This document shows, piece after piece, positions 56,730 through 64,000 of a stretch of 64,000 bases of DNA (within the stretch, counting starts at the first letter, position 1; each line of letters starts with the position of its first letter). Origin of the DNA: Allomyces macrogynus ATCC 38327 (Eukaryota; Blastocladiomycota; Blastocladiomycetes; Blastocladiales; Blastocladiaceae). Below the pieces are notes generated by a model. It ran no database searches. It saw nothing but the letters and a program-made list of their open reading frames with translations, and was not told the DNA's origin. The DNA lies in the NCBI GenBank assembly GCA_000151295.1, contig GG745331.1:554211-618210 (forward strand), given 5' to 3'. The position numbers and the translations under genes are program-made.

Positions 56730-56859
56730 TGTTTCTTATATTTTGCTGAGGAAAAAAAAAGGAGGAATAACGCTCGCTTAAATGCGTTTGAACGCATCGA
56801 TAATCCAGCCGCTTTGCAAATTAAGTCCTGGAATTCACAAATTGGTACGAATTAGAGAA
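56730..56859. promoter_or_regulatory. Divergent promoter between the helicase and Cys-rich genes
   Basis: A 130-bp gap between two divergent starts holds an AT-rich core (TTTCTTATATTTTGC at about 56732) and an A9 run at about 56752-56760. It contains the upstream ATG at 56782, which is in frame with the Cys-rich gene, so the exact start of that gene is open. Confidence 0.5.
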
Positions 56860-57588
56860 ATGAACGACATCTACCTTGCAGACCACGACAAACCCGACAT
56901 TTGCTACTGGTGTGCTGTCCCTGGAGACCAACAGCCGCTCAAATCACCTAATCGGCTCGTTAGACGGCTGTCTGCCTTGTTGAATATGCCTGTCGAAAAG
57001 GTTGAGCTGAAAATAAAGCTCGGGACCTTGCTGCAAGGTTTCAAACGCACTTCACACCGTGTAGCACCTGATGGTAGTTTTCTGACGTGTCTGTGTGGAG
57101 TCCATGTCCAAGAGTTGTGGATTGTCGAAAACAGCACGGTGCGAATTGGCATTGGGACAAAGTGCATTGAACGGATTGACGAGGCCATGAGTGAAGAAGT
57201 CCAGAAATTAATCAGAGAACGTAACCGGAAGACATTTGACTGTGTGCCCTGTGGGAAGCGCCACCCAAAAACACAGGGATGTCCACTCGACAAGAAGCCT
57301 GTCCAGATTCAAACACGAACCCCGAGTCCACCGCCAGCCTACTCTCTAATGCCTCCAGTGAAAACGTGTGTCAAATGCTCAAAACCAAATTCGACCAAGT
57401 ACACCACATGTCAGCCATGCATGCAAAAAGCAAAGCATTGCGCGACAAAAGGATGCTCCAAGCTAGTGTTTAAGGAGGGTCACCAGATTTGCTATCACTG
57501 CCACATTCAGGCGTCAGGTCCCACAAAACAGTGTCGCTGTGGCAAAATCATCAAGGCGACCTACAACACTTGCTTCCTTTGTAAGTAA
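56860..57588 (+). CDS. Cys-rich zinc-binding protein of the element
   Basis: 242 aa from the ATG at 56860 (an in-frame ATG at 56782 would add 26 residues of unlikely sequence). The N-terminal half carries CYWC and TCLCGVHV motifs. The C-terminal third has several CxxC pairs: CVPCGKRHPKTQGC, CVKCSKPNSTKYTTCQPC, CATKGCSKLV, CYHCH and CRCGKIIKATYNTCFLC. These should bind three or four zinc ions as ribbons. A Pro-rich linker (RTPSPPPAYSLMPP) separates the halves. No exact family is recognised. A transcription factor or nucleic-acid-binding protein of the element is a reasonable guess. It is followed after 57 nt by the recombinase-like gene. Confidence 0.7.
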   Translation: MNDIYLADHDKPDICYWCAVPGDQQPLKSPNRLVRRLSALLNMPVEKVELKIKLGTLLQGFKRTSHRVAPDGSFLTCLCGVHVQELWIVENSTVRIGIGTKCIERIDEAMSEEVQKLIRERNRKTFDCVPCGKRHPKTQGCPLDKKPVQIQTRTPSPPPAYSLMPPVKTCVKCSKPNSTKYTTCQPCMQKAKHCATKGCSKLVFKEGHQICYHCHIQASGPTKQCRCGKIIKATYNTCFLCK

Positions 57589-57645
57589 TTCTCAAACGCG
57601 TTTGGACCTAGGATTATTTTTCTTGTCCTAGGATAAACAAAAAAC
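57589..57645 (+). promoter_or_regulatory. Short promoter-like gap with paired CCTAGG and T-rich motif
   Basis: Within 57 bp, CCTAGG occurs at 57607-57612 and 57627-57632, flanking ATTATTTTTCTTGT, and the ATG follows 14 nt later after an A-rich stretch. T-rich tracts with CTTGT or CTCGT are also found before the capsid gene and after the small charged protein gene. Confidence 0.5.
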
Positions 57646-58794
57646 ATGGAACAAATTCTTCAGCAGCTTCTCGAGGGTCAGGCTGTCATGCTAAACCGCA
57701 TTGCCCAGCTTGAACGTGGTGTTACAGTCATGACACAATTCGTCGAACGATTCCAGACAGCCATGGGTGTGAAAGTCGAGGAACCACTTGAGGAACCACT
57801 CGAGGACCAGCCTGAGGAGGTCATCGAGCTGCCTGTTGCCGATTCGGAATCAGAGATTGTGATTCAGGAACACGAGCCACTCAAGGAATTTGTGTTTGAA
57901 CTGCTCCTCAAGGAGTACATCCATGATGCCAACGACAAACCGTGCGAAAAAGCCACAAAGAAGCGCCGCAAAAATTTGCTGACGTGGTTCAAGGGCAATG
58001 TGTCGCAGATGAAAGGAAGTGAGGGGCTCGACATTGTCGCCGAATGGTCACGACTATTCGACCTGATGAATGTGCGTCAGCTCAAGGACACGGCCACTGC
58101 CTTGAACAGCATCAAGCTCTCTGGAAAGCATTTCTCGAACGTGGACATTGAGGACCTCCACCACCAGTGCCATGAACGGCGCAAAACCAAGGACAAGATG
58201 ACCAGTGTGCTCAACGCAAAGAAGCCCCTGGTGGTGTCCCTCGACCAATGCAAAGCCTATGCAGCAACCGTCCCTGTCCAGCCATTGCCAGACGGCCTCC
58301 TGGCCATTTTCATTTCAGCTGCTGTGGGCCTGCAGTGTGACCCAGTGTACCTGACATGTGCCAAGACCGATGACTACCCCTACCTTGAAGTCGAGGGTGA
58401 GCACCTCTGGATGCGTGGTCCGATTATGAGCGCAAAGGCCAAGGACAAGGGGTACAGCATCAATGTGCTCATCGACCCAGCATTCGCCAGCTACATTGCC
58501 GCCAGCGTCCAGGAGCGGGCCAAAACGGGTCAGAAATTCGTTTTCGCCGATTTGGTGGACGAGGACAAGGACAAGAGCTTTGACTGCTATTCAAGACTCA
58601 TCCGCACGGCATCCCAGAGCATTCCGGAGCTGAACGGCACGAGTACTGTCGATTTTCGCAAGGCTCACGTGACCCACGACCTGGGCCTGTACAAGCGCAA
58701 TGCCATGACCTACGACGAGCTCAACGCCTGGTTCTCTGCACGTGGGCACAGTCTGGCCGTGCTGGACCATTACTACCGCCTGGACGTGGAATAG
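57646..58794 (+). CDS. Divergent tyrosine-recombinase-like protein with N-terminal coiled coil
   Basis: 382 aa. A coiled-coil start (MEQILQQLLEGQAVMLNRIA) and an acidic segment precede a helical region (about 85-200) and an alpha/beta C-terminal domain. The last 60 residues resemble the catalytic end of tyrosine recombinases: VDFRKAHVTHDLGL in place of HxLRHTxATxLL, ARGHSLAVLDHYYR in place of LGHSxxxTxxxY. The expected first arginine appears as Gln (VGLQCDPVYLTC) and the first histidine as Val. The enzyme may therefore be inactive, or only the fold is shared. It sits 22 nt upstream of the DDE integrase, so the element carries two recombinase-like genes side by side. The assignment rests on motifs only and needs structure-based confirmation. 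Confidence 0.45.
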   Translation: MEQILQQLLEGQAVMLNRIAQLERGVTVMTQFVERFQTAMGVKVEEPLEEPLEDQPEEVIELPVADSESEIVIQEHEPLKEFVFELLLKEYIHDANDKPCEKATKKRRKNLLTWFKGNVSQMKGSEGLDIVAEWSRLFDLMNVRQLKDTATALNSIKLSGKHFSNVDIEDLHHQCHERRKTKDKMTSVLNAKKPLVVSLDQCKAYAATVPVQPLPDGLLAIFISAAVGLQCDPVYLTCAKTDDYPYLEVEGEHLWMRGPIMSAKAKDKGYSINVLIDPAFASYIAASVQERAKTGQKFVFADLVDEDKDKSFDCYSRLIRTASQSIPELNGTSTVDFRKAHVTHDLGLYKRNAMTYDELNAWFSARGHSLAVLDHYYRLDVE

Positions 58795-58816
58795 ATTTTG
58801 TTGAGTACTTGTAAAG

Positions 58817-60057
58817 ATGGCCAAGAAGCAGTCCAAGGAACAAGACCATAGCAACGACCCAAATCGCCAGCTGCTGAGTGGACCCCAGGAGCTATTCTTG
58901 AAACGGTTGTATTATGAACGGTTTCCAGGCGCAGGTTACCATGCTCTGTACGAGGCAGTCGTGCGTGAGGCACCATCGACCCTCCCCCACATTTACCGCA
59001 ACCAGGTTCGGGAATGGCTGAACACACAGGAGCTGTACCAGCGCAACAAGCAGCCCCCTCCCAAGCGCGACATTCAGCGCATCCAGGCCACCTCTGTTTC
59101 GCGCATCTACCAGCTGGACCTCATCGACATGGGCGAAGAGCGTATGTGGAAGGGCTTTCACTATATTTTGAACGTGGTGGACGTGGCCAGTCGCAAGCTG
59201 TTCCTGGAGCCACTCAAGAAAAAGACACAGGACACAGTGTACCTCGCATTCAAGAAAATCGCCAAGCATGAGCACTTTGGCAACAAGCCGACCATCCACA
59301 TGGACAATGGCGGTGAATTCGCTGCGTTGAAACGCGACCCGAGCATTCGATGTGTGCTGGGCAAGCCCCACGTACCCATGGGCCAGGGCATGGTCGAGTC
59401 GCTGAAAAACAGGTGCGGTGTTATGTCAACATGTACCTGCAGCAAGGCTACAATGACTGGCCCATGGCTATCCCTCGCTTCCAGGACTCGTTGAACTCTT
59501 TGTCGCGGAGAGGCACTGGCGGTCTGTCGGCCAATGAGGCTCACGAGATGCCCAAGGAAGAGTCCAAGGTGTATTTCGAGGAACTGAAAGCAAAACGAAC
59601 GTGCAGCGACAACCCGCTCAATGACAATTTGCTGCCACTTGGTGCCACTGTGCGCTACCGATTGCCATACAAGAGTCAGCTGGAGAAAAAGAACATGCCC
59701 ACGTACAGTGCCACGGTGCATACCATTGTTCAGCATCGAAAAGGCATGGGCATCAGCAGTCCTTCGTATAAAATTTCAGACATGCCTCACTGGTACAATG
59801 CCAGCGATTTGCAGGTCATCAAAAAGGTCGAGGTGTATGAACGCGAGAAGCAGCCAGTGGTGCAGCGCGTCAAGAACACTTCGAACGTGGTCATGGTCCC
59901 GGCCAAGCAGGTCCTGAGGCGCTCAGAGCGTCTTCGCAACAAGCAGGCGCCAGAAGCCGCGCCAGTGGTTGCTCCAGAGCCCGCCCCAGAGCCAGAAGAA
60001 GAAGAGCCATTTGTGCCACGTCACTCAGAGCGTATTCGCAACAGGTCAGCACAATAG
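58817..60057 (+). pseudogene. DDE (rve) integrase of the element, with an apparent one-base frame break
   Basis: The reading frame starts at 58817. The N-terminal helical part is followed by an rve core with all three acidic residues: YQLDLIDMG, IHMDNGGEF and, 35-40 residues later, MGQGMVESL. Just after the Glu motif, at the A5 run 59405-59409, this frame runs into unrelated sequence. A frame shifted by -1 continues with integrase-like sequence to 60057 (CYVNMYLQQGYNDWPMAIPR onward). The tail has two copies of a basic motif (RRSERLRNKQA, RHSERIRNRSA) around an acidic Pro-rich linker. Total length would be about 413 residues. The shift could be a lesion, a missed homopolymer base or, less likely, programmed frameshifting. 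Mavericks and virophage-like elements use such integrases to insert into host DNA. Confidence 0.8.
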
Positions 60058-60647
60058 GTAGAGACTCAGGGTAACGTGGACGCCAACTGCTGACAGATTG
60101 ACGTTGCTCATCCAGTTGAAGCAGTAGGTGTGGGTCGAGTCAAGATACACTGGGGCCGATGCACTCATCCACATATTGCCAGACTTGACGCTCTGGGCAG
60201 AGACCAGGGTGAGTGAACCGGGGAAATTCCCTGCTGTGCTGCTCGTGTAATCGTAGAGATATACAGTGGCAGTGTGTTCAGCAGACGGATTGCTCAAGTA
60301 CCAGCACAATGTGTTTGCCATGTACCATCCGCTCGTTGACACGGTGAAACACCCGCCAGTGCCAGATGCATTAACCGCACCTGCAGGAACCGAGCTGTTG
60401 ACGAGGGCTGTTTGCATGTTTGCGCCAGCGAGTTTGACAAATGAGGTGGCTGTGAATGCAATGGGCGCCGAAGAGTTGAACATAATCTGGCCGTAGCGAA
60501 CGGTTGGAAGCATGCTCGCCTGCACCTGCCCCCATGTCGCCGCATGGTTATTTGCTGTACATTGGCAATTGCTGTGGCCAATTCGGCGTCCGTGGCATAC
60601 GAGCTGTCGTCCGCAATCAGTCCAAATACGTTCAGTGGAGTGTTCAT
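60046..60647 (-). pseudogene. Beta-rich, fibre-like protein with an apparent one-base frame break
   Basis: Begins at the ATG at 60647 (MNTPLNVFGLIADDSSYATD). At the T3 run 60551-60553 (AAA on the coding strand) the frame must change to continue into TWGQVQASMLPTVRYGQIMF and the rest, ending at 60046. The C-terminal 130 residues are a string of beta strands rich in Ser, Thr, Tyr and Val (GCFTVSTSGWYMANTLCWYL, TATVYLYDYTSS, VYLDSTHTYCFNW). The GWY and Y-x-F spacing recalls C1q/TNF-like trimeric jelly rolls found in viral fibre heads. That assignment is tentative. It converges on the integrase gene with a 12-nt tail overlap and diverges from the next gene. A receptor-binding or minor virion protein is the best guess. 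Confidence 0.5.
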
Positions 60648-60679
60648 GTGGATTATTATATTCTAGACACAAAATTAAA
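60648..60679. promoter_or_regulatory. Compact 32-bp divergent promoter
   Basis: Only 32 bp separate two divergent ATGs. The gap is AT-rich (TGGATTATTATATTCTAGAC), with a TATA-like core readable on both strands. It implies very short untranslated leaders. Confidence 0.5.
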
Positions 60680-60958
60680 ATGAACAGCTTCGAAGAACAG
60701 TTTGAGACGCTGGACAAGGTCGGTGAGTACCTTGGTCTGCCCAAAGCCTTCTACGACCTCGACGATGGGGCCAAGGAGGCCTACATTGACCGCTACATGA
60801 AGGAGAAGCAAAAGAAGCTGCGCCAGTACTGGTTCGTCAAGGACACCACAGACCAGGACTGTGCCTCTGCAGTCTGTGACCGAATGCGTCTCAAACTAAA
60901 GAAACGTGAGTTGGAGCGGGAAAAAGCCCAGCTGAACATGCTCCTTGGACTTTCGTGA
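60680..60958 (+). CDS. Small charged helical protein, 92 aa
   Basis: Starts at the ATG at 60680, directly after the divergent promoter. The product (MNSFEEQFETLDKVGEYLGL at the start, KKRELEREKAQLNMLLGLS at the end) is Lys/Glu-rich and predicted helical, possibly a short coiled coil. It has two cysteines (QDCASAVC). No family is recognised. Its position between the fibre-like gene and the large structural gene suggests a virion or assembly role, but this is inference. Confidence 0.6.
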   Translation: MNSFEEQFETLDKVGEYLGLPKAFYDLDDGAKEAYIDRYMKEKQKKLRQYWFVKDTTDQDCASAVCDRMRLKLKKRELEREKAQLNMLLGLS

Positions 60959-60997
60959 ATTTTATTTCTCGTTCTTAGTTAAACATTTCATCCAAAC

Positions 60998-62626
60998 ATG
61001 GGCCGCCCTAAGGGTTCTAAACAGGGCGACACTGAAGGCCGCAGGGCAATTATCAGAAAAATCTTTGCAGAAAACAGTGATGTCATTGAGCATTACGGAA
61101 AAGGTGGTTTTCAAATTCGTGGGACAGAACGACACAGGGATTATAAATCAACAACCTGGGCTCTGCGTGACCTGATGAGGTTCTTCCAGTCAATCAAGCG
61201 CTCCAGGCCACTTCAGAGTGATGAAGACATGAAAACGCTCAACAGGTTAATGAAAGAATCTAACGAAATCAAACACCGGGGAAAAGCCGAGTTCATCAAA
61301 GATTCAGAAATCAACAGGGACAACATGGATGTGGACAACAATGCAGATGACAACCGTCAGCAACAGTACATTGAAATTTCTTCAAGCGATGAGGATGACG
61401 AACCAGACGATGCAAACCCCAATGCAGGTGAGCAATACCCCCCTCCTGATGACATGCGGGTGACGCGTGGACGTGCACAGCCTGACATTGACATGGATGA
61501 GCCCCATGACGATATGCAAATGGTGCCCGCTGGCCGCTCTCTCCCTCCCGTTGTTGCTCCAGGTGGGCAAATGGTACCTGTTGACCCCTCTCTCCCTCCC
61601 ATCCTTGCTCGCCAAATGGCAGAGGAACCGCCCACTGCTCTTGTGCCTGTGCCGGACGATTATGAGCGAGCAGTATCAACCGCACAAAACAACAACAGCG
61701 TTGCTGGCCCAGTGGGTGCACATTGGAATCCGGCAGTGGGTGGTAACCACCAGGCTGTCATGCTTGCACAGCAGAACAACACGCTCAACCAGCAGAACAT
61801 CCAGAACAACCTCACTCAGAACAACCTCACTCAGAACACACTCAACCAGCAAAACATCCAAAATATCCAAAACATCATCCAGACATATCCGGGCATCGAA
61901 CCGGCACTCGCCACACTGTTCCAGGGCATCCAGGCCACATTCCTCAATGTCAGTGAGCGCAACGATGCACTCCTGCAAGCCCTGAGTGGCCTGGAGATGG
62001 AGCTCAAGGCAGAGGGCGGGAACACTGCCCAGCTGGCAAGCCAGTATGTCCAAGAGCAACTCGAGCGTTTCGCAATTGACATGTCAATTCAAAACGCTGA
62101 AAACAATGCCGAGATTAAGGACAACAAGGCGCGAATCAACAAGATTGGTCTCATTACAGAAGCACTTGCGGACAGTCAGTATGCAATGCAGGAAACGCTT
62201 GAGCAAGTCCCTGAACAGCTGTCAACCCTCCCTGGTCGTGTCATTGACGCCCTCAACCGGTCAGTCAACAACCCCATCAACAAGCTCTCAGGCATCCTTG
62301 AACAGGCGCAGAACACAGCCCAAGCTATCGGTGACAATGGTGGGAGCCGGGGCGGTGAAGGAGATGGTGGACCAGGGCTCCAGGAGCAGAAGATGATGAA
62401 CGACACGCTCAAGCAAATTGCCAGCACACTCAACAAGACCCCTCGCATGCCATGGGACGACAAGCCGCAGACAGTCGACAACTACTTTGCCACTGTGCCC
62501 CACTTCCACAAGAACCCATGTGCGCCTTACACCGTTCCACAAAACGTGGGGGCGCGTGTCATCAAACCCTATGGACCAAAGGTCTACTACGTCCCACAAG
62601 GCTTTGGCGGCGTCCAGGACAAATAA
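60998..62626 (+). CDS. Large partly disordered element protein with AT-hook-like start and SUMO-interacting motif
   Basis: 542 aa from the ATG at 60998. The first residues (MGRPKGSKQG) form an AT-hook-like GRPKG motif. A small basic domain follows (about 10-100). Residues near 125-138 read YIEISSSDEDDEPDD, a textbook SUMO-interacting motif (hydrophobic core plus Ser/acid run). A Pro-rich segment has two similar units (PAGRSLPPVVAPGGQMVP, then PVDPSLPPILARQM). Asn/Gln repeats (NNLTQNNLTQNTLNQQNIQN) follow. A long helical, coiled-coil-like region (about 290-430) and a Gly-rich linker lead to a conserved-looking C-terminus (YGPKVYYVPQGFGG). The family is not recognised. The position just upstream of the ATPase and capsid genes suggests a virion or DNA-associated protein. 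Confidence 0.65.
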   Translation: MGRPKGSKQGDTEGRRAIIRKIFAENSDVIEHYGKGGFQIRGTERHRDYKSTTWALRDLMRFFQSIKRSRPLQSDEDMKTLNRLMKESNEIKHRGKAEFIKDSEINRDNMDVDNNADDNRQQQYIEISSSDEDDEPDDANPNAGEQYPPPDDMRVTRGRAQPDIDMDEPHDDMQMVPAGRSLPPVVAPGGQMVPVDPSLPPILARQMAEEPPTALVPVPDDYERAVSTAQNNNSVAGPVGAHWNPAVGGNHQAVMLAQQNNTLNQQNIQNNLTQNNLTQNTLNQQNIQNIQNIIQTYPGIEPALATLFQGIQATFLNVSERNDALLQALSGLEMELKAEGGNTAQLASQYVQEQLERFAIDMSIQNAENNAEIKDNKARINKIGLITEALADSQYAMQETLEQVPEQLSTLPGRVIDALNRSVNNPINKLSGILEQAQNTAQAIGDNGGSRGGEGDGGPGLQEQKMMNDTLKQIASTLNKTPRMPWDDKPQTVDNYFATVPHFHKNPCAPYTVPQNVGARVIKPYGPKVYYVPQGFGGVQDK

Positions 62627-62647
62627 TTTTCAGCATAAAGTATAACC

Positions 62648-63436
62648 ATGTTCACTGTGAAAGCACTTGACAACCAGGCCCATCGAGGGGGTCCCTATCT
62701 GGTCCCCAAGATACCAGCCACTGTGACTTTGCTAGGGCCCAAAGCAGCAGGGAAATCAACAGTCGCATTGAACATGATTTTGTCGCCACAGTGTTGGCGG
62801 CACTGTTTCTCTAAAATTTACGTCTTTTCGCCCACCTCACACCTTGACCCAAAGTGGCAGCAGCTTACTGAGACGCCTGTCCTCAAACACGACCCGAAAG
62901 CCCCCTACAACCCAGAGCTGCTCGCCGTGTCACGCAACTGCTTCATTCACAAGGTGGACGAAATGGAGGCCAAATTAAAGGAAATCGCCATGCTCCAAGA
63001 CCCCGAGAAGCGCGACTTCACCAAGCACCCTGGAAAAATTGACAACATGCTCATTGTGCTGGACGACATTGCAGGCACAAAATTTGCCCGCTCACGCTTC
63101 CTGGACAGCTTCATTGCACTGTCACGCCATCGACACATTTCCATGATTATCTCAGTGCAGCTTTTCAAAGCCATCACCCCCCTGGCTCAAAACAACATGT
63201 CATATTACATGCTATTCGAGACTTACAACAGAAGCGAACTGCGAACCATCTATGAAGCAATTGGGGGTTCCTTTACATGGGAAGAGTTCATTGGAGTGTG
63301 CAACCAAATTTTCGAGAAACCGCATGCCACATTCAACTTCAACATGCAGAACACAGGTCTCAGGTATTGTTACATCAATTCATTCCACTCCTTTATCATG
63401 CGAAAACAGCATCTGGATGAGGATGAGTACTCGTAA
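62648..63436 (+). CDS. A32-type genome-packaging ATPase (FtsK/HerA superfamily)
   Basis: 262 aa, start ATG 62648, 21 nt after the previous gene. Walker A is GPKAAGKST (about residues 30-38) and Walker B is NMLIVLDDIAG (about 136-146). A sensor region SRHRHISMIISVQ follows, as in A32-like ATPases of Polinton-like viruses, virophages and large DNA viruses, which pump DNA into the capsid. The length fits the family. It lies 35 nt upstream of the probable capsid gene, the typical morphogenesis-module order. No lesion is seen. Confidence 0.9.
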   Translation: MFTVKALDNQAHRGGPYLVPKIPATVTLLGPKAAGKSTVALNMILSPQCWRHCFSKIYVFSPTSHLDPKWQQLTETPVLKHDPKAPYNPELLAVSRNCFIHKVDEMEAKLKEIAMLQDPEKRDFTKHPGKIDNMLIVLDDIAGTKFARSRFLDSFIALSRHRHISMIISVQLFKAITPLAQNNMSYYMLFETYNRSELRTIYEAIGGSFTWEEFIGVCNQIFEKPHATFNFNMQNTGLRYCYINSFHSFIMRKQHLDEDEYS

Positions 63437-63471
63437 TTTTTTTTCTTGTGTCTTTTCTAAACCCCCTCAAC
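63437..63471 (+). promoter_or_regulatory. T-rich gap before the capsid gene
   Basis: The 35-nt gap starts AATTTTTTTTCTTGTG and continues TCTTTTC before the ATG. It resembles the T-rich TTTTTCTTGT stretch before the recombinase-like gene and may be a late-promoter or termination element. Confidence 0.45.
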
Positions 63472-64000
63472 ATGACTTCACCCGTGACTAACTTTGCCAA
63501 TGTCCTCCCGACATCACTCGGCAAGGAGATGATTTACACTCCGCCCAAGCAGGCGCCAGTTGCTGACCACACGACCATCAAATTCCCGTGCACACAGGGT
63601 TCTGCATTCTCTGCATCTGGCAATGGTCTTGGTTCGACCATCCGCTTCCAGATTCCGGCTGTGAACAAAATCGTGGACCTCTCAGCGGGTGTGCATTTTT
63701 CGTTCAAGGCCTCGACGTACAAGGATGCAGCATGCACTCAGCCCACGACCACTGGTGCCCCAGAGACGTACTTTTCAGAAGGTATCCACTCATGCGTGCA
63801 ACGACTGCATTTGCTCACGTCCAGTGACCAGTTGCTTGAAGACATTGATGGCTACGGGTTGTTGACCCGCATGCTCAGTGACGCGACGGTCCCTGCGGCG
63901 CTCAAGAGCACGGTACTGTCAATTGTCCAGGGGTACGGTGACCCTGTGCACCGCTCGGGGGGCCAACCGCCAGTTCATTTTCCCGCTCCACTCGGCTCTC
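63472..64000 (+). CDS. Probable major capsid protein (N-terminal part; runs off the window)
   Basis: Starts at the ATG at 63472 (MTSPVTNFANVLPTSLGKEM). The visible 176 residues read as an N-terminal arm followed by beta strands (IRFQIPAVNKIVDLSAGVHF, SCVQRLHLLTSSDQLLEDID, YGLLTRMLSD). This is the layout at the start of double-jelly-roll capsid proteins of Polinton-like viruses and virophages, in which phrases such as xIxRxxLxxxxxxLEDIxxY recur. Near the right edge, after a G6 run at 63957-63962, the protein-like sequence continues in another frame (ANRQFIFPLHSAL), so a one-base discrepancy is likely there. Position directly after the A32 ATPase supports the assignment. The C-terminal domain and any minor capsid gene are outside the window. 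Confidence 0.72.
   Translation, partial: MTSPVTNFANVLPTSLGKEMIYTPPKQAPVADHTTIKFPCTQGSAFSASGNGLGSTIRFQIPAVNKIVDLSAGVHFSFKASTYKDAACTQPTTTGAPETYFSEGIHSCVQRLHLLTSSDQLLEDIDGYGLLTRMLSDATVPAALKSTVLSIVQGYGDPVHRSGGQPPVHFPAPLGS

Larger units (their letters stand above)
53440..64000. mobile_element. Endogenous Polinton-like virus / virophage-like element (left part; right end outside the window)
   Basis: This stretch differs from the rest in every visible way. Genes are intronless and packed with 20-60 nt gaps, GC is lower, and intergenic gaps are T-rich. The gene content is viral: superfamily 3 helicase, DDE integrase, A32-type packaging ATPase and a probable jelly-roll capsid gene. Helicase, integrase, A32 ATPase and capsid protein together define Polinton-like viruses, Mavericks and virophages. 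No protein-primed family B DNA polymerase of the classic Polinton type is visible here, which points to the Polinton-like-virus side, but the missing right part could change that. The left boundary is set at the palindrome at 53442 and is provisional. Three genes carry apparent single-base shifts, so the copy may be decaying or the assembly imperfect. Confidence 0.85.

Noticed and set aside
56782..56859. Upstream ATG of the Cys-rich element gene
   Set aside because: The added 26 residues are atypical and the ATG lies inside the divergent promoter gap; the start at 56860 is preferred but not proven.

Overview
The window looks like a nuclear contig of a zoosporic (flagellated) fungus, most plausibly a chytrid or blastocladiomycete. 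It is GC-rich, its genes carry several 65-90 nt GT-AG introns, and it holds fungal metabolic genes (mitochondrial dihydroxyacid dehydratase, ATP synthase subunit d, a complex I subunit, a Fus3/Kss1-type MAP kinase) next to axonemal genes (an MNS1-like and a CFAP97-like gene). This assignment is inference. Exon joins were worked out by hand from reading frame, splice sites and family motifs; most close to an exact multiple of three.

Host part, about 1-53.4 kb. In order: the 3' end of an acidic unknown gene; a large reverse-strand gene joining an SF3B3/RSE1-like N-terminal region to a RhoGEF (DH-PH) module; a Thr/Pro-rich secreted protein; a telobox-Myb protein with an 18-nt micro-exon; a CFAP97-like gene; a PAQR (adiponectin-receptor-like) gene; an Ariadne-type RBR ubiquitin ligase; an MNS1-like gene; two small secreted proteins with TATA boxes; an unknown gene with a one-base frame break; an NDUFB8-like subunit; ATP synthase subunit d; ILV3; the MAP kinase; a FAM72-domain gene; three kinesin-10/KIF22-like copies (one intact, one diverged, one fragment); a SERF-like gene; and a HEI10/CCNB1IP1-like RING protein. 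Intergenic stretches are 0.3-3.6 kb, several with degenerate direct repeats.

Element part, about 53.44-64.0 kb, running off the right edge. This is a compact, intronless, lower-GC block with the gene set of a Polinton-like virus or virophage-like element: superfamily 3 helicase with a possible polymerase-like N-terminus, Cys-rich zinc protein, divergent tyrosine-recombinase-like protein, DDE (rve) integrase, a possible fibre-like beta protein, a small charged protein, a large disordered virion-like protein, an A32-type packaging ATPase and the start of what is probably the major capsid protein. Its left flank carries non-coding structure: a 12-bp perfect palindrome, seven CCTAGG sites, a phased array of ATGCGAAT-like iterons and a roughly 370-bp imperfect inverted repeat ending 9 nt from the helicase stop codon. 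Three element genes carry apparent single-base shifts at short homopolymers. This endogenous viral element is the most notable content of the window.
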